DNA of 64,000 bases from FEB-7 sp963698265. GTDB taxonomy: Bacteria; Pseudomonadota; Gammaproteobacteria; Burkholderiales; Usitatibacteraceae. The first letter of the stretch is position 1; the number at the start of each line of letters is the position of its first letter. The DNA lies in contig CAVOQC010000001.1 of the NCBI GenBank assembly GCA_963698265.1, forward strand, positions 310,001 through 374,000. Direction: 5' to 3'. The notes under the pieces are model-generated. The model searched no databases and had not been told where the DNA came from. It saw nothing but the letters and a program-made list of their open reading frames with translations. This document shows positions 26,683 to 35,921 of the stretch, in pieces. The position numbers and the translations under genes were made by a program.

Positions 26683-27867
26683 TCAGGACCTCTTTGCGAG
26701 AAACGCGGCCAGGCGCGACACCGCTTCCTCGAGGCGGGCGACGGGCTGCGTGTAGGCGATGCGGATGTGCCGCCCGGGCTCGTGGAAGCCGAAGTCCTTG
26801 CCGGGCGTGAGGGCGACCGCCGCCTGCTCGAGGACCTCGCGCGCGAAGGCGAAGCTGTCCTGCGTGAGGCGCGAGCAATCGGCGTAGATGTAGAAGGCGC
26901 CGTCGGGTTTCACGGGTATCCGGAAACCCAGGGCTTCGAGGGCCGGCAGGAGGAAATCGCGGCGCGCGGCGAGCTCCCGCCGCCGCTCCTCGACGATGGC
27001 GAGCGTGGCGGGCTCGAAGGCCGCCAGCGCCGCATGCTGCGCGAGCGTGGACGCCGAGATGTAGAGGTTCTGCGCGAGCTTCTCGATCTCGCGCACGTAG
27101 CCCGGCGGCGCCACGAGCCAGCCCAGCCGCCAGCCGGTCATCTGGAAGTACTTCGAGAAGCTGTTGATGACGAACACGTCTTCCCCGGCATCGAGCGCCG
27201 TGCGCGCATCGCGCCCGTAGGTGAGCCCGTGGTAGATCTCGTCGACCAGCAGCGTTGCCCCGCGCTCGCGAGCCAGGGCCGCCAGCGCCGCGATCTCGCC
27301 GGGCTCCAGCATCGTGCCGGTCGGATTGGAGGGGCTCGCCACCATGGCGATGCGCGTTTGCGCCGTCCAGGCCTTCGCGGCCGCCTCCGGCAGGAGCTGG
27401 TAGCGGGAATCCGCATCCACCGGCACGAGCCGCGGCACCCCGCCGAGTGCGTGCACGAAGTGGCGGTTGCAGGGATAGCCCGGATCGGCGAGCAGGACTT
27501 CGTCTCCCGCGTCCAGCAGCACGCCGAAGGCGAGCAGCAGCGCCGCGCTCGACCCGGCCGTGACGACGATGCGCTCGGGCGGAACGCCCACGCCGTAGCG
27601 CTCGCGGTAGTTGCGCGAGATCGCCTCGCGAAGCTCCGCGATGCCGAGCGCGGAGGTGTAGAACATGGGCTTCGTGTCGAGCGCGCGCTTGGCGGCCTCG
27701 ACGATCGGGGCCGGCGTGGTGAAGTCGGGCTCGCCGATTTCCAGGTGTATGACGTCCCGGCCTTCGGCTTCGAGGCGCCGGGCGAGGGTCTGGATCTCCA
27801 TCACCTCGAACGGGGCGATGGCGTGCATGCGGGCCGCGAGGCGCAGGCGATCGGCGCGGTCGTTCAT
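26683..27867 (-). CDS. PLP-dependent class I/II aminotransferase
   Basis: A 394-residue fold-type I aminotransferase (AspC/Ald-related subgroup). It shows HLEIGEPDFTTP at the N-terminus, YTSALGIAELREAI, the SPSNPTG motif, the PLP Lys in NSFSKYFQMTGWRLGW and a C-terminal Arg in HIRIAYTQ for the substrate carboxylate. Substrate specificity cannot be assigned. The start was set at ATG 27867, because the alternative ATG 27876 is 1 nt from the hrpA stop and neither has a Shine-Dalgarno. TAGAAT, overlapping the hrpA stop, lies 7 nt before ATG 27867, so a leaderless transcript is possible. Confidence 0.9.
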   Translation of the reverse strand: MNDRADRLRLAARMHAIAPFEVMEIQTLARRLEAEGRDVIHLEIGEPDFTTPAPIVEAAKRALDTKPMFYTSALGIAELREAISRNYRERYGVGVPPERIVVTAGSSAALLLAFGVLLDAGDEVLLADPGYPCNRHFVHALGGVPRLVPVDADSRYQLLPEAAAKAWTAQTRIAMVASPSNPTGTMLEPGEIAALAALARERGATLLVDEIYHGLTYGRDARTALDAGEDVFVINSFSKYFQMTGWRLGWLVAPPGYVREIEKLAQNLYISASTLAQHAALAAFEPATLAIVEERRRELAARRDFLLPALEALGFRIPVKPDGAFYIYADCSRLTQDSFAFAREVLEQAAVALTPGKDFGFHEPGRHIRIAYTQPVARLEEAVSRLAAFLAKRS

Positions 27868-27874
27868 GGACGGC

Positions 27875-27880
27875 ATTCTA
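27875..27880 (-). promoter_or_regulatory. Candidate -10 of a leaderless promoter overlapping the hrpA stop
   Basis: The minus strand reads TAGAAT, whose first three bases are the hrpA stop codon, 7 nt before ATG 27867. There is no clear -35. Confidence 0.25.
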
Positions 27881-30800
27881 CGCGCGCAGGTGCTCGTCCC
27901 AGAACTTCTGCAGCCGCTTGGCGGACACCGGGAACGGGGTCTTCAGTTCCTGTGCGAAGAGCGAGATGCGAAGCTCCTCCACGAGCCAGCGGAACTCCTC
28001 GAGCCTCGCCTGGCGAACGCCCGCCTTGCGGTTCGCCTCCGCCTTCGCCTCGAACTGCGCCCACAGCCCTGCCACGACCGGCGCATGGCGCTGGTCGCGC
28101 TCGGGATTGCCGCGGAATTTCGCGAGCCGCAATGCCGCGCCCTTGAGGTAGCGCGGGACGTGCTCGAGACGCTCCCACGGCGTGGCGCGCAGGAACCCCG
28201 GGAAGACGAGCCGGTCGCGCTGCGCCTTCACTTCGTGCACGAGCTTGCCGAGCGAGGCGCCCTGGGCAATCGCGGCTCCCAGCCCCTGGTGCGATTCGGC
28301 GATCGCGTTCGCGTGGCGCGTGGCGGCCTCGGTCACCGCGGGCAGGCGCGCCTTGGCGCGCTTCTTCTGCTCCTCGAAAGCCTTCGGCGAGCGCGGCGGC
28401 TCGTCCTCGCCGACGAAGGCCCGGTCGATCACCGCCGCGGCGAAGTCCTCGCGGAGCTTTTCGGCCGGCACCGTGGATTGAAGCCGCAGGGCCAGCGCAT
28501 TGAAACCCGACGGCCCGCGCTCGAGATTCTTCACCTGCTCCTTGAGCTCGAACGCAAGCAGGCGCTTCACGCCCTCCCGGTGGGCGTCCGCCGCCTTGTC
28601 CTTCGTGTCGAAGAGCCGGATGGCGACACTCGCGCCCTCGTCCACGAGCGCCGGGTAGCCGGTGAACGCCTGGTTCGATCTGCGAAACGTCACCTCCGCT
28701 GGCAGGTCGCCGAAATCCCAGCCGGTGATGCCCTCGCGCTCGAGGCCCGGTTTCGATTGCGCGAGCGTGAGCTGCGCGGCCTCGCCGAGCTGCCGCCGAA
28801 GCGCCGCCAGGTCGCGGCCCATGGCGAGTTCGCGCTTCGCGTCGTCCACCACGCGCAGGTTCATCGCGAGGTGCGGCGGTGCACCGGTCTTCGGCAGCAC
28901 GTCCGCGTCCAGGCGCTCGCCGGCCAGGCGGGAGGCAAAGGCGAGAATCTCCTCGCCGATCGACCGCTCCCCCGGTTTCGTGCGCTCGAGGAACTTCGTC
29001 ACATGCTCCGGCACCGGCACGAGCATGACGCGAATCTTCTTGGGCAGCGCCTTCATGGTCCAGGCCACCTTCTCCCGGACCATGCCCGGCACGAGCCAGT
29101 CGATGGCGGCCTCGTCGACCTGGTTCAGGAGTGCGAGCGGCACGTTCATCGTGACCCCGTCCATCGGGTGCCCCGGCTCGAACCGGTAGGCGAGCGCGAA
29201 GGCGTGCTCGCCCACGCGAAGCTGCTTCGGGAAGAGCTCCTCCGTCACCGACTCCGCGCCGTGGCGCATGAGGTCGGCCTTCGTGAGGAAGAGGAGCTTC
29301 GGCTCGGTCTTCGCGGCTTCTCCGTACCACGCCTCGAGCGAGCGGGCGTCGCGCACTTCCTCCGGAATCCGCGCGGCGTAGAAACCGAATATCGCGCGAT
29401 CGTCCACGAGCACGTCCTGGCGCCTCGCGCGGTGCTCGAGATCCTCCACCTCGCGCACGAGCGAGCGGTTGTGCGCGAAGAAGGGGAGCCTCGTGTCGAG
29501 CTCTCCCGCCACGAGCGCGCCCTCGATGAAGACCTCCCGCGAGCGCACCGGGTCCAGCCGCCCGAAGCTCACCTTGCGGCGTGCGACGATCACCAGGCCG
29601 TAGAGCGCCACCGACTCGTAGGCGAGCACCTCGCCGCGCTCGCGGTCCCAGTGCGGCTCGGCGTGCGTGCGCGTGACGAGGTGGGCCGCGGCGCGCTCGA
29701 TCCAGTCGGGCTCGATGCGGGCGACGTTGCGCGCGAAGATGCGCGTGGTTTCCTGCAGCTCGCCCGCCATCACCCAGCGCGGGCGGTTCTTCTTCAGCCC
29801 GGACCCGGGCCAGACGGCGAAGGGAATGCCGCGCGGGGCGTTGTAGTGGTCGCCCTCCTGGCTCTTCAGGCCCACGTTGGAGAGAAGCCCCGTGAGGAGC
29901 GCGCGGTGCACCTGCTCGTAGGTGGCGTCGGTCGCGTTCTCGCGGATCTTCAGCTCCGCGGCCATCTCGCGAAGCTGCCCCGCGAGGTCGCGCCACTCGC
30001 GCATGCGCACGTAGGAGAGGAAATGCTCGCGGCAGGTGGCCCAGAGCTTGCGGTTGGATTCCTTGTGGCGAAAGGCCTCGTCGAAGAACTTCCACAGGTT
30101 CAGGAGCTGCACGAAGTCCGAGGCGTCGTCGCGGAACTCCTCGTGGGCGCGGTCGGACTCCTGGCGCTTGTCTTGCGGTCGGTCGCGCGGATCCTGGATG
30201 GAGAGCGCGGCGGCGAGGATCACCATCTCGCACAGGCAGTTGAACTCGCGCGCGGCGAGCAGCATCCGGCCGATCCTGGGGTCCACCGGCAGCTTCGCAA
30301 GCTCCCGGCCCAGGGGCGTGAGGACGCGCTTCTCGTCGATGGCGCCCAGTTCGAAGAGGCTGCGGTAGCCGTCCTCGATCTGCCGCGGCGTGGGCGGCTC
30401 GAGGAAGGGAAAGGCCGCGATCTCGCCCAGCTCGAGCCCGGCCATGCGCAGGATCACGCTCGCGAGGGAAGTACGCAGGATCTCGGGCGTGGTGAACTCG
30501 GGGCGCTCCTCGAAGTTCTCCTCGGCGTAGAGGCGGATCGCGATGCCGCTCGCCACGCGCCCGCAGCGCCCCGCGCGCTGCTTCGCTGCCGCCTGCGAAA
30601 CCGGCTCGATGCGAAGCTGGTCGATCTTCTGCCGCGGGCTGAAGCGCTTGACGCGCGCAAGCCCCGTGTCGATCACGTAATGGATGCCGGGCACGGTGAG
30701 CGAGGTCTCGGCCACGTTTGTCGCCAGCACGATCCGCCGGTGGCCGGAGGGCTCGAAGACGCGGTCCTGCTCCTCGGCCGAAAGGCGCGAGAAGAGCGGC

Positions 30801-31756
30801 AGTATCTCCGCGCCCTTCGGATGGTGCTTGCGAAGCGTCTCGGCGGCCTCGCGGATCTCGCGCTCGCCCGGGAGAAACACGAGGATGTCACCCGTGCGGC
30901 TCGCGCCCGCGATCTCGTCCACCGCCTTGGCGATGGCCTCGTTCATGTCCACCGGCTCGTCGTCCTCGTCCTCGAGCTCGAAGAACTCGGGGCGGTAGCG
31001 GACCTCGACGGGCCAGGTGCGCCCGGACACCTCGATCACCGGCGCGCCCCCGAAGAAGTCGGAGAATCTCTGGGTGTCGATGGTGGCCGAGGTGACGATC
31101 ACCTTGAGCTCCGGGCGCACGGCGACGAGACGCTTCACGTAGCCCAGGAGGAAATCGATGTTGAGGCTTCGCTCGTGGGCCTCGTCGACGATGATCGTGT
31201 CGTAGGCGCGAAGCTCGCGGTCCGAGTGGGTCTCGGCCAGCAGGATGCCGTCGGTCATCACCTTGATGACGGTGTCGGGCCCGGTGCGGTCCTGGAAGCG
31301 GATCTTGTGGCCGACGAACCCCTTCGGCGTGCCGGGAAGCTCGTGGGCAAGGCGCGACGCGAGGCTTCGCGCCGCGATGCGACGCGGCTGCGTGCAGCCG
31401 ATGAGGCCGGCGGCCCCGCGCTTGAGCGCCAGGCAGATCTTGGGGATCTGCGTGGTCTTGCCCGAACCCGTCTCGCCGCAGACGATGGTGACGGGGTGCT
31501 TCGCAACGAGGGCGGCGATGTCGTCGCGCCGCTGCGCGATCGGGAGGTCGTCGGGAAAGCGCGGCTGCGGCAGCCTCGCGAGGCGCGCATCGCGGGCCTT
31601 CCGCGAGCGCTCCACGAGCGCCTCCAGGAGCGCCTGCTCTCTATCGCCCGGCCTACCCGCGCGCGCGTGCTTCGCCGCCGTGGCAGCCAGCGCGGCGATC
31701 TTCGGATGGTCGGCCGCGAGGGTCGCGGCCAGGAGGTCTTCGGGGAGCGGCGTCAT
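27878..31756 (-). CDS. hrpA: ATP-dependent RNA helicase HrpA
   Basis: A 1292-residue DEAH-box RNA helicase, close to the ~1300 residues of E. coli HrpA. It shows Walker A GETGSGKTTQIPK, the DEAH box in IIVDEAHERSLNIDFL, SATIDTQRFSDFF (motif III), and motif VI QRAGRCGRV. The HA2/OB region and the long HrpA-specific C-terminal domain (DUF3418) fill the second half. HrpA acts on structured RNA and has been linked to rescue of stalled ribosomes. The start is ATG 31756 (MTPLPEDLL). The frame extends to 31909, but the extra residues are low-complexity. Confidence 0.96.
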   Translation of the reverse strand: MTPLPEDLLAATLAADHPKIAALAATAAKHARAGRPGDREQALLEALVERSRKARDARLARLPQPRFPDDLPIAQRRDDIAALVAKHPVTIVCGETGSGKTTQIPKICLALKRGAAGLIGCTQPRRIAARSLASRLAHELPGTPKGFVGHKIRFQDRTGPDTVIKVMTDGILLAETHSDRELRAYDTIIVDEAHERSLNIDFLLGYVKRLVAVRPELKVIVTSATIDTQRFSDFFGGAPVIEVSGRTWPVEVRYRPEFFELEDEDDEPVDMNEAIAKAVDEIAGASRTGDILVFLPGEREIREAAETLRKHHPKGAEILPLFSRLSAEEQDRVFEPSGHRRIVLATNVAETSLTVPGIHYVIDTGLARVKRFSPRQKIDQLRIEPVSQAAAKQRAGRCGRVASGIAIRLYAEENFEERPEFTTPEILRTSLASVILRMAGLELGEIAAFPFLEPPTPRQIEDGYRSLFELGAIDEKRVLTPLGRELAKLPVDPRIGRMLLAAREFNCLCEMVILAAALSIQDPRDRPQDKRQESDRAHEEFRDDASDFVQLLNLWKFFDEAFRHKESNRKLWATCREHFLSYVRMREWRDLAGQLREMAAELKIRENATDATYEQVHRALLTGLLSNVGLKSQEGDHYNAPRGIPFAVWPGSGLKKNRPRWVMAGELQETTRIFARNVARIEPDWIERAAAHLVTRTHAEPHWDRERGEVLAYESVALYGLVIVARRKVSFGRLDPVRSREVFIEGALVAGELDTRLPFFAHNRSLVREVEDLEHRARRQDVLVDDRAIFGFYAARIPEEVRDARSLEAWYGEAAKTEPKLLFLTKADLMRHGAESVTEELFPKQLRVGEHAFALAYRFEPGHPMDGVTMNVPLALLNQVDEAAIDWLVPGMVREKVAWTMKALPKKIRVMLVPVPEHVTKFLERTKPGERSIGEEILAFASRLAGERLDADVLPKTGAPPHLAMNLRVVDDAKRELAMGRDLAALRRQLGEAAQLTLAQSKPGLEREGITGWDFGDLPAEVTFRRSNQAFTGYPALVDEGASVAIRLFDTKDKAADAHREGVKRLLAFELKEQVKNLERGPSGFNALALRLQSTVPAEKLREDFAAAVIDRAFVGEDEPPRSPKAFEEQKKRAKARLPAVTEAATRHANAIAESHQGLGAAIAQGASLGKLVHEVKAQRDRLVFPGFLRATPWERLEHVPRYLKGAALRLAKFRGNPERDQRHAPVVAGLWAQFEAKAEANRKAGVRQARLEEFRWLVEELRISLFAQELKTPFPVSAKRLQKFWDEHLRA

Positions 31757-31832
31757 CGGAAACGGGGGCGGGCCCCCCCTTTCCGCACTGCCGTCGGAAG
31801 GTCCCTGCGTGCCCCATTCTAGCCTCCCGGCG

Positions 31833-32546
31833 TCAAGATGCCGCGGGGCGCGGGCCGGGCTCGGCACCGCGCGCGCCCGGGTCCGCGCCAGCCGCCGCTT
31901 CGAGCGCATCTACGTGCCTGCGCAGGCGGGCGTCGGCGCGAATGCGCCGGGTGATCAGTTCCGTTTCGCGAAGCGAGTAGTAGAGCACCATGCCGATGAA
32001 GAAGAGCGCGGTGAAGCCCGCCATGTAGTGCGGGCCAGACTCCACGAAGAAGATGTAGATGGCGGAGGGAACGGCCGCGGGGACCGAGAGTGCAGGGTGG
32101 GCCCAGCGCACGCAGGCATGGGCGGTGATGGATCCGCCGACGAAGCAGGTGATCACCATGATCACGAAGGTCTGCCGGAATCCGGGCACTTCCGGAAAGA
32201 GCCACGTCCCCAGCAGCCCCCACTGGATTCCCGCGAGGAAGTTGCCGAGGACTGCGAGCCTCGCCCACTGCCAGGGCTCGAGATCCCGGCCGAGCGCGGC
32301 GTAGTTGCCGTGTGCCCAGCACAGGCCGAGCCGGACGGCGGCGACGACCGTGGCATAGGCGAGCCAGGCTATGTGCGGGCCGCGCAGCCCGTCGCCCAGG
32401 AATACGGCGATGCACAGCAGCGTCCCGAAATAGGCCGAGACCGAGGCGATGCGCAGGTTTCGGAATAGCTCCGCGACCTGGAGGGCCTCCACTTCGCGCG
32501 ACAGGGAGGGTGGGAACGTCTCCGGTTCCCTTGGCGTGCTGGCCAT
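31833..32546 (-). CDS. Membrane sensor-like protein of unknown function
   Basis: A 237-residue protein with about six membrane helices (for example IASVSAYFGTLLCIAVFLG, LAVLGNFLAGIQWGLLGTWL, IMVITCFVGGSITAHACV and FTALFFIGMVLYYSLRETE), followed by a charged helical tail. The layout resembles the N-terminal membrane input region of some diguanylate cyclases and histidine kinases, but no GGDEF, EAL or kinase domain follows. It ends after a Pro/Ala/Gly-rich tail. It may be a stand-alone sensor module, or a truncated regulator. The start is ATG 32546. The 152 bases upstream hold no gene. Confidence 0.65.
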   Translation of the reverse strand: MASTPREPETFPPSLSREVEALQVAELFRNLRIASVSAYFGTLLCIAVFLGDGLRGPHIAWLAYATVVAAVRLGLCWAHGNYAALGRDLEPWQWARLAVLGNFLAGIQWGLLGTWLFPEVPGFRQTFVIMVITCFVGGSITAHACVRWAHPALSVPAAVPSAIYIFFVESGPHYMAGFTALFFIGMVLYYSLRETELITRRIRADARLRRHVDALEAAAGADPGARGAEPGPRPAAS

Positions 32547-32698
32547 CGTTCGAGTGCGCCTCGCGGTGGCAAAGCCTTGCCGCGAATGGTTGTAGTGCTC
32601 CTTGCTAGCACGCGCCCCTGCGGCCGTCTGTTAACCGCGTCACAGAAGTGCCAACCGCGCGACCGGCCCTGTCGCGGAACGCAACGCCTTCCGTCGTT

Positions 32699-33361
32699 TC
32701 ATTCCCCGCCGGCGAACTCCGGAAGCAGCACCACGCCGCGGGGCGACCGAAGCTCCGCCGATATCCCCGTGCCGTCGCCTTCCACGAATCCGATCGGCGC
32801 CTGGGCTTCCAGGCCGAGTGCGCGAAGGCGGTCGTGGCAGCGCTGCGCGTCCCGCGTGCGAATCGTGAGCCCTTCGAGCCGGCAGCCAGAGGCGGGAAGC
32901 GCACACGCGGGGTGCCGATCGCCCAGCCACTGGATCAGCGTCGGAAAGGCGCCCGCGGCAGGCATCGAACCATCGGCCGGCACGCCGATGCGCCATCGGT
33001 AGTCGCCCCGCTCGAGATCGAGCACGTCGCCCACCAGGTCCGGACACGCCGCCGCGACCGATGCGATGTCGTCGGTTCTCGCCACCCAGTGAATGAGCGC
33101 CGGCCCGGATTCGAGCCGCCGACGGATCCCGGGCGCGTCGAGCGCGAACCAGCGCGGCCGCGCCGGTGCGGGTGCATCGGGATCGATCGCGATGATCTCC
33201 AGGTAGCTTCCGGCGCCCAGCGCCATGAGGCGGTTGTGCGTGCCCATGGCGGCGTGCTTTCCGCCCGCCTCGCTGGGCGCGCCCGTTCGCGCCTCGAGCC
33301 AGCGCGCCCCTTCCTCCAGCGTCCTCGCCGCAACCACCAGATGGTCGAGTGCGAGGCTCAT
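32699..33361 (-). CDS. VOC family protein (glyoxalase-like)
   Basis: A 220-residue protein with a glyoxalase/VOC-like fold of the single-chain, two-module type (Glyoxalase_3-like). Opening SLALDHLVVAARTLEEGARW carries the usual first metal His, HNRLMALGAGSYLEIIAIDP gives the second strand set with a Glu, and the second module begins near LEGLTIRTRDAQRC. It is the last gene of the TRAP-amidase operon. Its ATG overlaps the GST stop (ATGA). The substrate is unknown. Confidence 0.85.
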   Translation of the reverse strand: MSLALDHLVVAARTLEEGARWLEARTGAPSEAGGKHAAMGTHNRLMALGAGSYLEIIAIDPDAPAPARPRWFALDAPGIRRRLESGPALIHWVARTDDIASVAAACPDLVGDVLDLERGDYRWRIGVPADGSMPAAGAFPTLIQWLGDRHPACALPASGCRLEGLTIRTRDAQRCHDRLRALGLEAQAPIGFVEGDGTGISAELRSPRGVVLLPEFAGGE

Positions 33362-33984
33362 GCCATCGTGATGCCTTCGTCGGCCAGGACGCGCTTCACG
33401 GCGGGCCGCGCCAGGACGCGATCGGCGAGCGCCGTGTAGTTCGCGAGGCGCCCCACCGGGTAGCCCATGCGATTGCCCCAGCGGTAGAACACGAGGAGGT
33501 AGGCATCCACCACCGAGAAGCGCGCGCCAAGGGCCCAGCGCTTTCCGGCCACGAGGCGATCGACCTCCGCAAGGCACTCGCCGAAGGACTCCCGCCCCGC
33601 CGCCTTCACGGCGTCGCCGCATGCGGCCCCTTCCACGTACCGCTCGGGACGGTAGAAGTGCGCGAATGCGGGATGCACGGTGTCCGCGAGCCACGCCATG
33701 AAGGAGAGCGCCTGCGCCTGCTCCCAGGTCTTCGCGGGCCAGAGCCCCCGGTCGGGAAATCCGCCGCCGAGCCAGGCGAGGATGGCCACGTTCTCCACGA
33801 GCACCTTCCCGTCCACGGCCAGCGCCGGCACGCGGCCGCGCGGATTGATCTCGAGGTACTCGGGCGAGCGCTGCGCGCCATCGGCCGTGCTGATGCGCAC
33901 GGCCTCGTAAGCCAGCCCCAGCTCCTCGAGGACGATGTGCGCGGCGAGCGAACAGGCGCCGGGAGAGTAGTAGAGCGTGATCAT
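33358..33984 (-). CDS. Glutathione S-transferase, beta-class-like
   Basis: A 208-residue GST. The N-terminal thioredoxin-like domain opens with ITLYYSPGACSLAAHIVLEE, in which the SPGACSLA motif with its Cys is typical of bacterial beta-class enzymes. NPRGRVPALAVDG and ENVAILAWL complete the glutathione site, and the C-terminal helical domain follows. The start is ATG 33984, with GGGAGG upstream. The frame also allows GTG 33987. It overlaps the VOC gene by 4 nt, suggesting a shared detoxification or ring-opening step (inference). Confidence 0.9.
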   Translation of the reverse strand: MITLYYSPGACSLAAHIVLEELGLAYEAVRISTADGAQRSPEYLEINPRGRVPALAVDGKVLVENVAILAWLGGGFPDRGLWPAKTWEQAQALSFMAWLADTVHPAFAHFYRPERYVEGAACGDAVKAAGRESFGECLAEVDRLVAGKRWALGARFSVVDAYLLVFYRWGNRMGYPVGRLANYTALADRVLARPAVKRVLADEGITMA

Positions 33985-34029
33985 CACGGCCTCCCGGGGG
34001 ACTCAGGCGAACGCGTGCGCGACCGCGCC

Positions 34030-34884
34030 CTACAGGCGCGTGATGAGGGAGCTGGTGTCCCAGCGGCTGCCGCCGGCCTTCTGCACGTCGCCGTAGAACT
34101 GGTCGACGAGTGCCGTGACCGGAAGGCTTGCGCCGTTGCGCTTGGCCTCGTCGAGGCAGATGCCGAGGTCCTTGCGCATCCAGTCGACCGCGAAGCCGAA
34201 GTCGAACTTGCGCCCGGCCATGGTTTTTCCGCGGTTCTCCATCTGCCAGCTCTGCGCCGCGCCCTTCGAGATCACGTCGAGCACGAGCAGCGGGTCGAGG
34301 CCCGCCTTCTCCGCGAACGCGATGCCCTCGGAGAGACCCTGGACGAGCCCCGCGATGCAGATCTGGTTCACCATCTTGGTGAGTTGCCCGGAGCCGGCCG
34401 CGCCCAGGTGCGTGACCGCCTTGCCGTAGCAGTCCATGACGGGTTTCGCCTTCTCGAAGGGGCCGGCCTCGCCGCCGCACATGACGGTGAGCTTGCCGTT
34501 CTCCGCGCCCGCCTGCCCGCCAGAGACGGGCGCATCGATGAAGTCGATGCCGCGCGCCTTCGCGTCCGCGGAAATGCGCCGCGCCGCGTCGGCCGAGGCC
34601 GTGGTGTGGTCGATGAGGATGGCGCCCTTCTTCATGCCCTCCAGGGCCGCGGCGGCCACTTCGGCGAGATCGCGGTCGTTACCCACGCACATCGCCACGA
34701 AGTCGGCGCCCTTGGCCGCTTCCGCGGGCGTTGCGGCGGAACTTCCACCGTGTTTCTTCACCCACTCCTGCGCCTTGGCGGCGGTGCGGTTGTAGACGGT
34801 GACGTCGTAGCCCTTTGCCTTGAGGTGCCCGGCCATGGGAAATCCCATGACGCCCAGGCCGAGAAAAGCGATTTTCGCGGACAT
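34030..34884 (-). CDS. NAD(P)-dependent beta-hydroxyacid dehydrogenase (3-hydroxyisobutyrate / tartronate semialdehyde reductase family)
   Basis: A 284-residue 6-phosphogluconate-dehydrogenase-like protein. The Rossmann motif is IAFLGLGVMGFPMAGHL. Substrate-binding DAPVSGGQAGAENGKL and the catalytic Lys region GSGQLTKMVNQI fit beta-hydroxyacid dehydrogenases such as GlxR/GarR, MmsB or GLYR. Substrate cannot be separated by eye. The start is ATG 34884, with AGGAG 8 nt upstream. A hydroxyacid dehydrogenase gene precedes it in the same operon, suggesting a short-chain hydroxyacid intermediate. Confidence 0.9.
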   Translation of the reverse strand: MSAKIAFLGLGVMGFPMAGHLKAKGYDVTVYNRTAAKAQEWVKKHGGSSAATPAEAAKGADFVAMCVGNDRDLAEVAAAALEGMKKGAILIDHTTASADAARRISADAKARGIDFIDAPVSGGQAGAENGKLTVMCGGEAGPFEKAKPVMDCYGKAVTHLGAAGSGQLTKMVNQICIAGLVQGLSEGIAFAEKAGLDPLLVLDVISKGAAQSWQMENRGKTMAGRKFDFGFAVDWMRKDLGICLDEAKRNGASLPVTALVDQFYGDVQKAGGSRWDTSSLITRL

Positions 34885-34906
34885 GTTCAATCTCCTTGCG
34901 GTTTGC

Positions 34907-34938
34907 GTTCCGTCCGTGGCCGGGGCCGCGGGCGGAAC
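34907..34938 (-). repeat. Imperfect 15-bp hairpin between two dehydrogenase genes
   Basis: Bases 34907-34921 and 34924-34938 are inverted repeats with 13 of 15 positions matching. They lie in the 59-nt gap between the hydroxyacid dehydrogenase stop and the next start. It could adjust mRNA stability within the operon. Confidence 0.35.
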
Positions 34939-34943
34939 GGGGA

Positions 34944-35921
34944 TCAGGCGAGTTCCTTGTTGACCAGATTCGGCGGTGCGCGGCCCTCGAGCACCGCCGT
35001 GAGGTTGGCCGCCGCGGTCTGGCACATCGCGAGCCTTGTCGCGCGCGTGGCGCTGCCGACGTGCGGCGTGAGCACGGCATTGCGCAGGCCGATATACCCG
35101 GGATTCACCTTGGGCTCGCCCTCGAAGACATCGACGGCCGCCCCGGCGATTCGCCCGGCCTTCAGCGCCTCGATGAGCGCCGCGTCGTCGACCACGCCGC
35201 CACGGGCGGTGTTCACGAGGATCGCCGAGCGCTTCATCTTCGCGATCTCGGCCGCCCCGATCAGGTGGTGCACCGCGGGCGAATAGGGAACCATGAGGAG
35301 CACGAAGTCCGACCGGGCCAGCAGATCGTCCCGCTCGACCCGCGTCGCATTGAGTCTCTTCTCGTCGGCCTCGGGAATGCGGCTGCGGTTGTGATAGAGG
35401 ATCTCCATGTCGAAGCCGGTCGCGCGCTTCGCGATCGCCTGGCCGATCCGCCCCATGCCGATGATGCCGAGCGTTGCGCCATGGACGTCGGTGCCGAGGT
35501 TGGCCTCCATCTCGAAGCCGATCTTCCAGTCGCCGCGGCGCACATAGGCGTCGCCCTCGGCTATCCGGCGGGCAGACGCCATGAGCAGCGCCCAGGCGAG
35601 ATCCGCCGTGGTCTCGTTCAGCACGCCGGGCGTGTTGGTCACCTTGACCCCGCGTTTCGTGCAGGCGGGCACGTCGACGTTGTTCACGCCCACGGCGATG
35701 TTGGCGACGACCTTGAGGTCGGGAACCTTCGCGAGGAGCGCCTCGTCGACGCGGTCCATGATGGTCGCGAGCACGCCCTGGCAGCCCGCCAGGCGCCGGG
35801 CAAACTCCTCGGGCGCCCAGGGCGTGTCGTCCTCGTTGGTCGCGACTTCGAACCGGGCGGAAAGCGCCTCGACGACCTCCGGAAAGACGCGCCGGGCGAT
35901 GAGGACGCGGGGCTTGCTCAA
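34944..35921 (-). CDS. D-2-hydroxyacid dehydrogenase (glycerate / glyoxylate-hydroxypyruvate reductase type)
   Basis: A 325-residue NAD(P)-dependent D-2-hydroxyacid dehydrogenase. It shows the dinucleotide motif LGIIGMGRIGQAIAKRA, the catalytic Arg in VNTARGGVVDD, Glu in VFEGEPKVNP and His in LTPHVGSATRATR, so the active site is complete. It is most like glycerate dehydrogenase/glyoxylate reductase. The start is TTG 35921, which overlaps the stop of the 58-residue membrane gene (AGTTGAGC). No closer ATG fits the N-terminus KPRVLIARRVFPE. Confidence 0.92.
   Translation of the reverse strand: MSKPRVLIARRVFPEVVEALSARFEVATNEDDTPWAPEEFARRLAGCQGVLATIMDRVDEALLAKVPDLKVVANIAVGVNNVDVPACTKRGVKVTNTPGVLNETTADLAWALLMASARRIAEGDAYVRRGDWKIGFEMEANLGTDVHGATLGIIGMGRIGQAIAKRATGFDMEILYHNRSRIPEADEKRLNATRVERDDLLARSDFVLLMVPYSPAVHHLIGAAEIAKMKRSAILVNTARGGVVDDAALIEALKAGRIAGAAVDVFEGEPKVNPGYIGLRNAVLTPHVGSATRATRLAMCQTAAANLTAVLEGRAPPNLVNKELA

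Noticed and set aside
27665..31822. A 1385-codon plus-strand open frame opposite hrpA and the aminotransferase
   Set aside because: It is the complement of clear genes with complete motifs, and its translation shows no domain pattern.
33358..33984. Maleylacetoacetate isomerase for the tyrosine pathway
   Set aside because: The N-terminus carries the beta-class GST motif SPGACSLA, and the gene is in a different operon 25 kb away.
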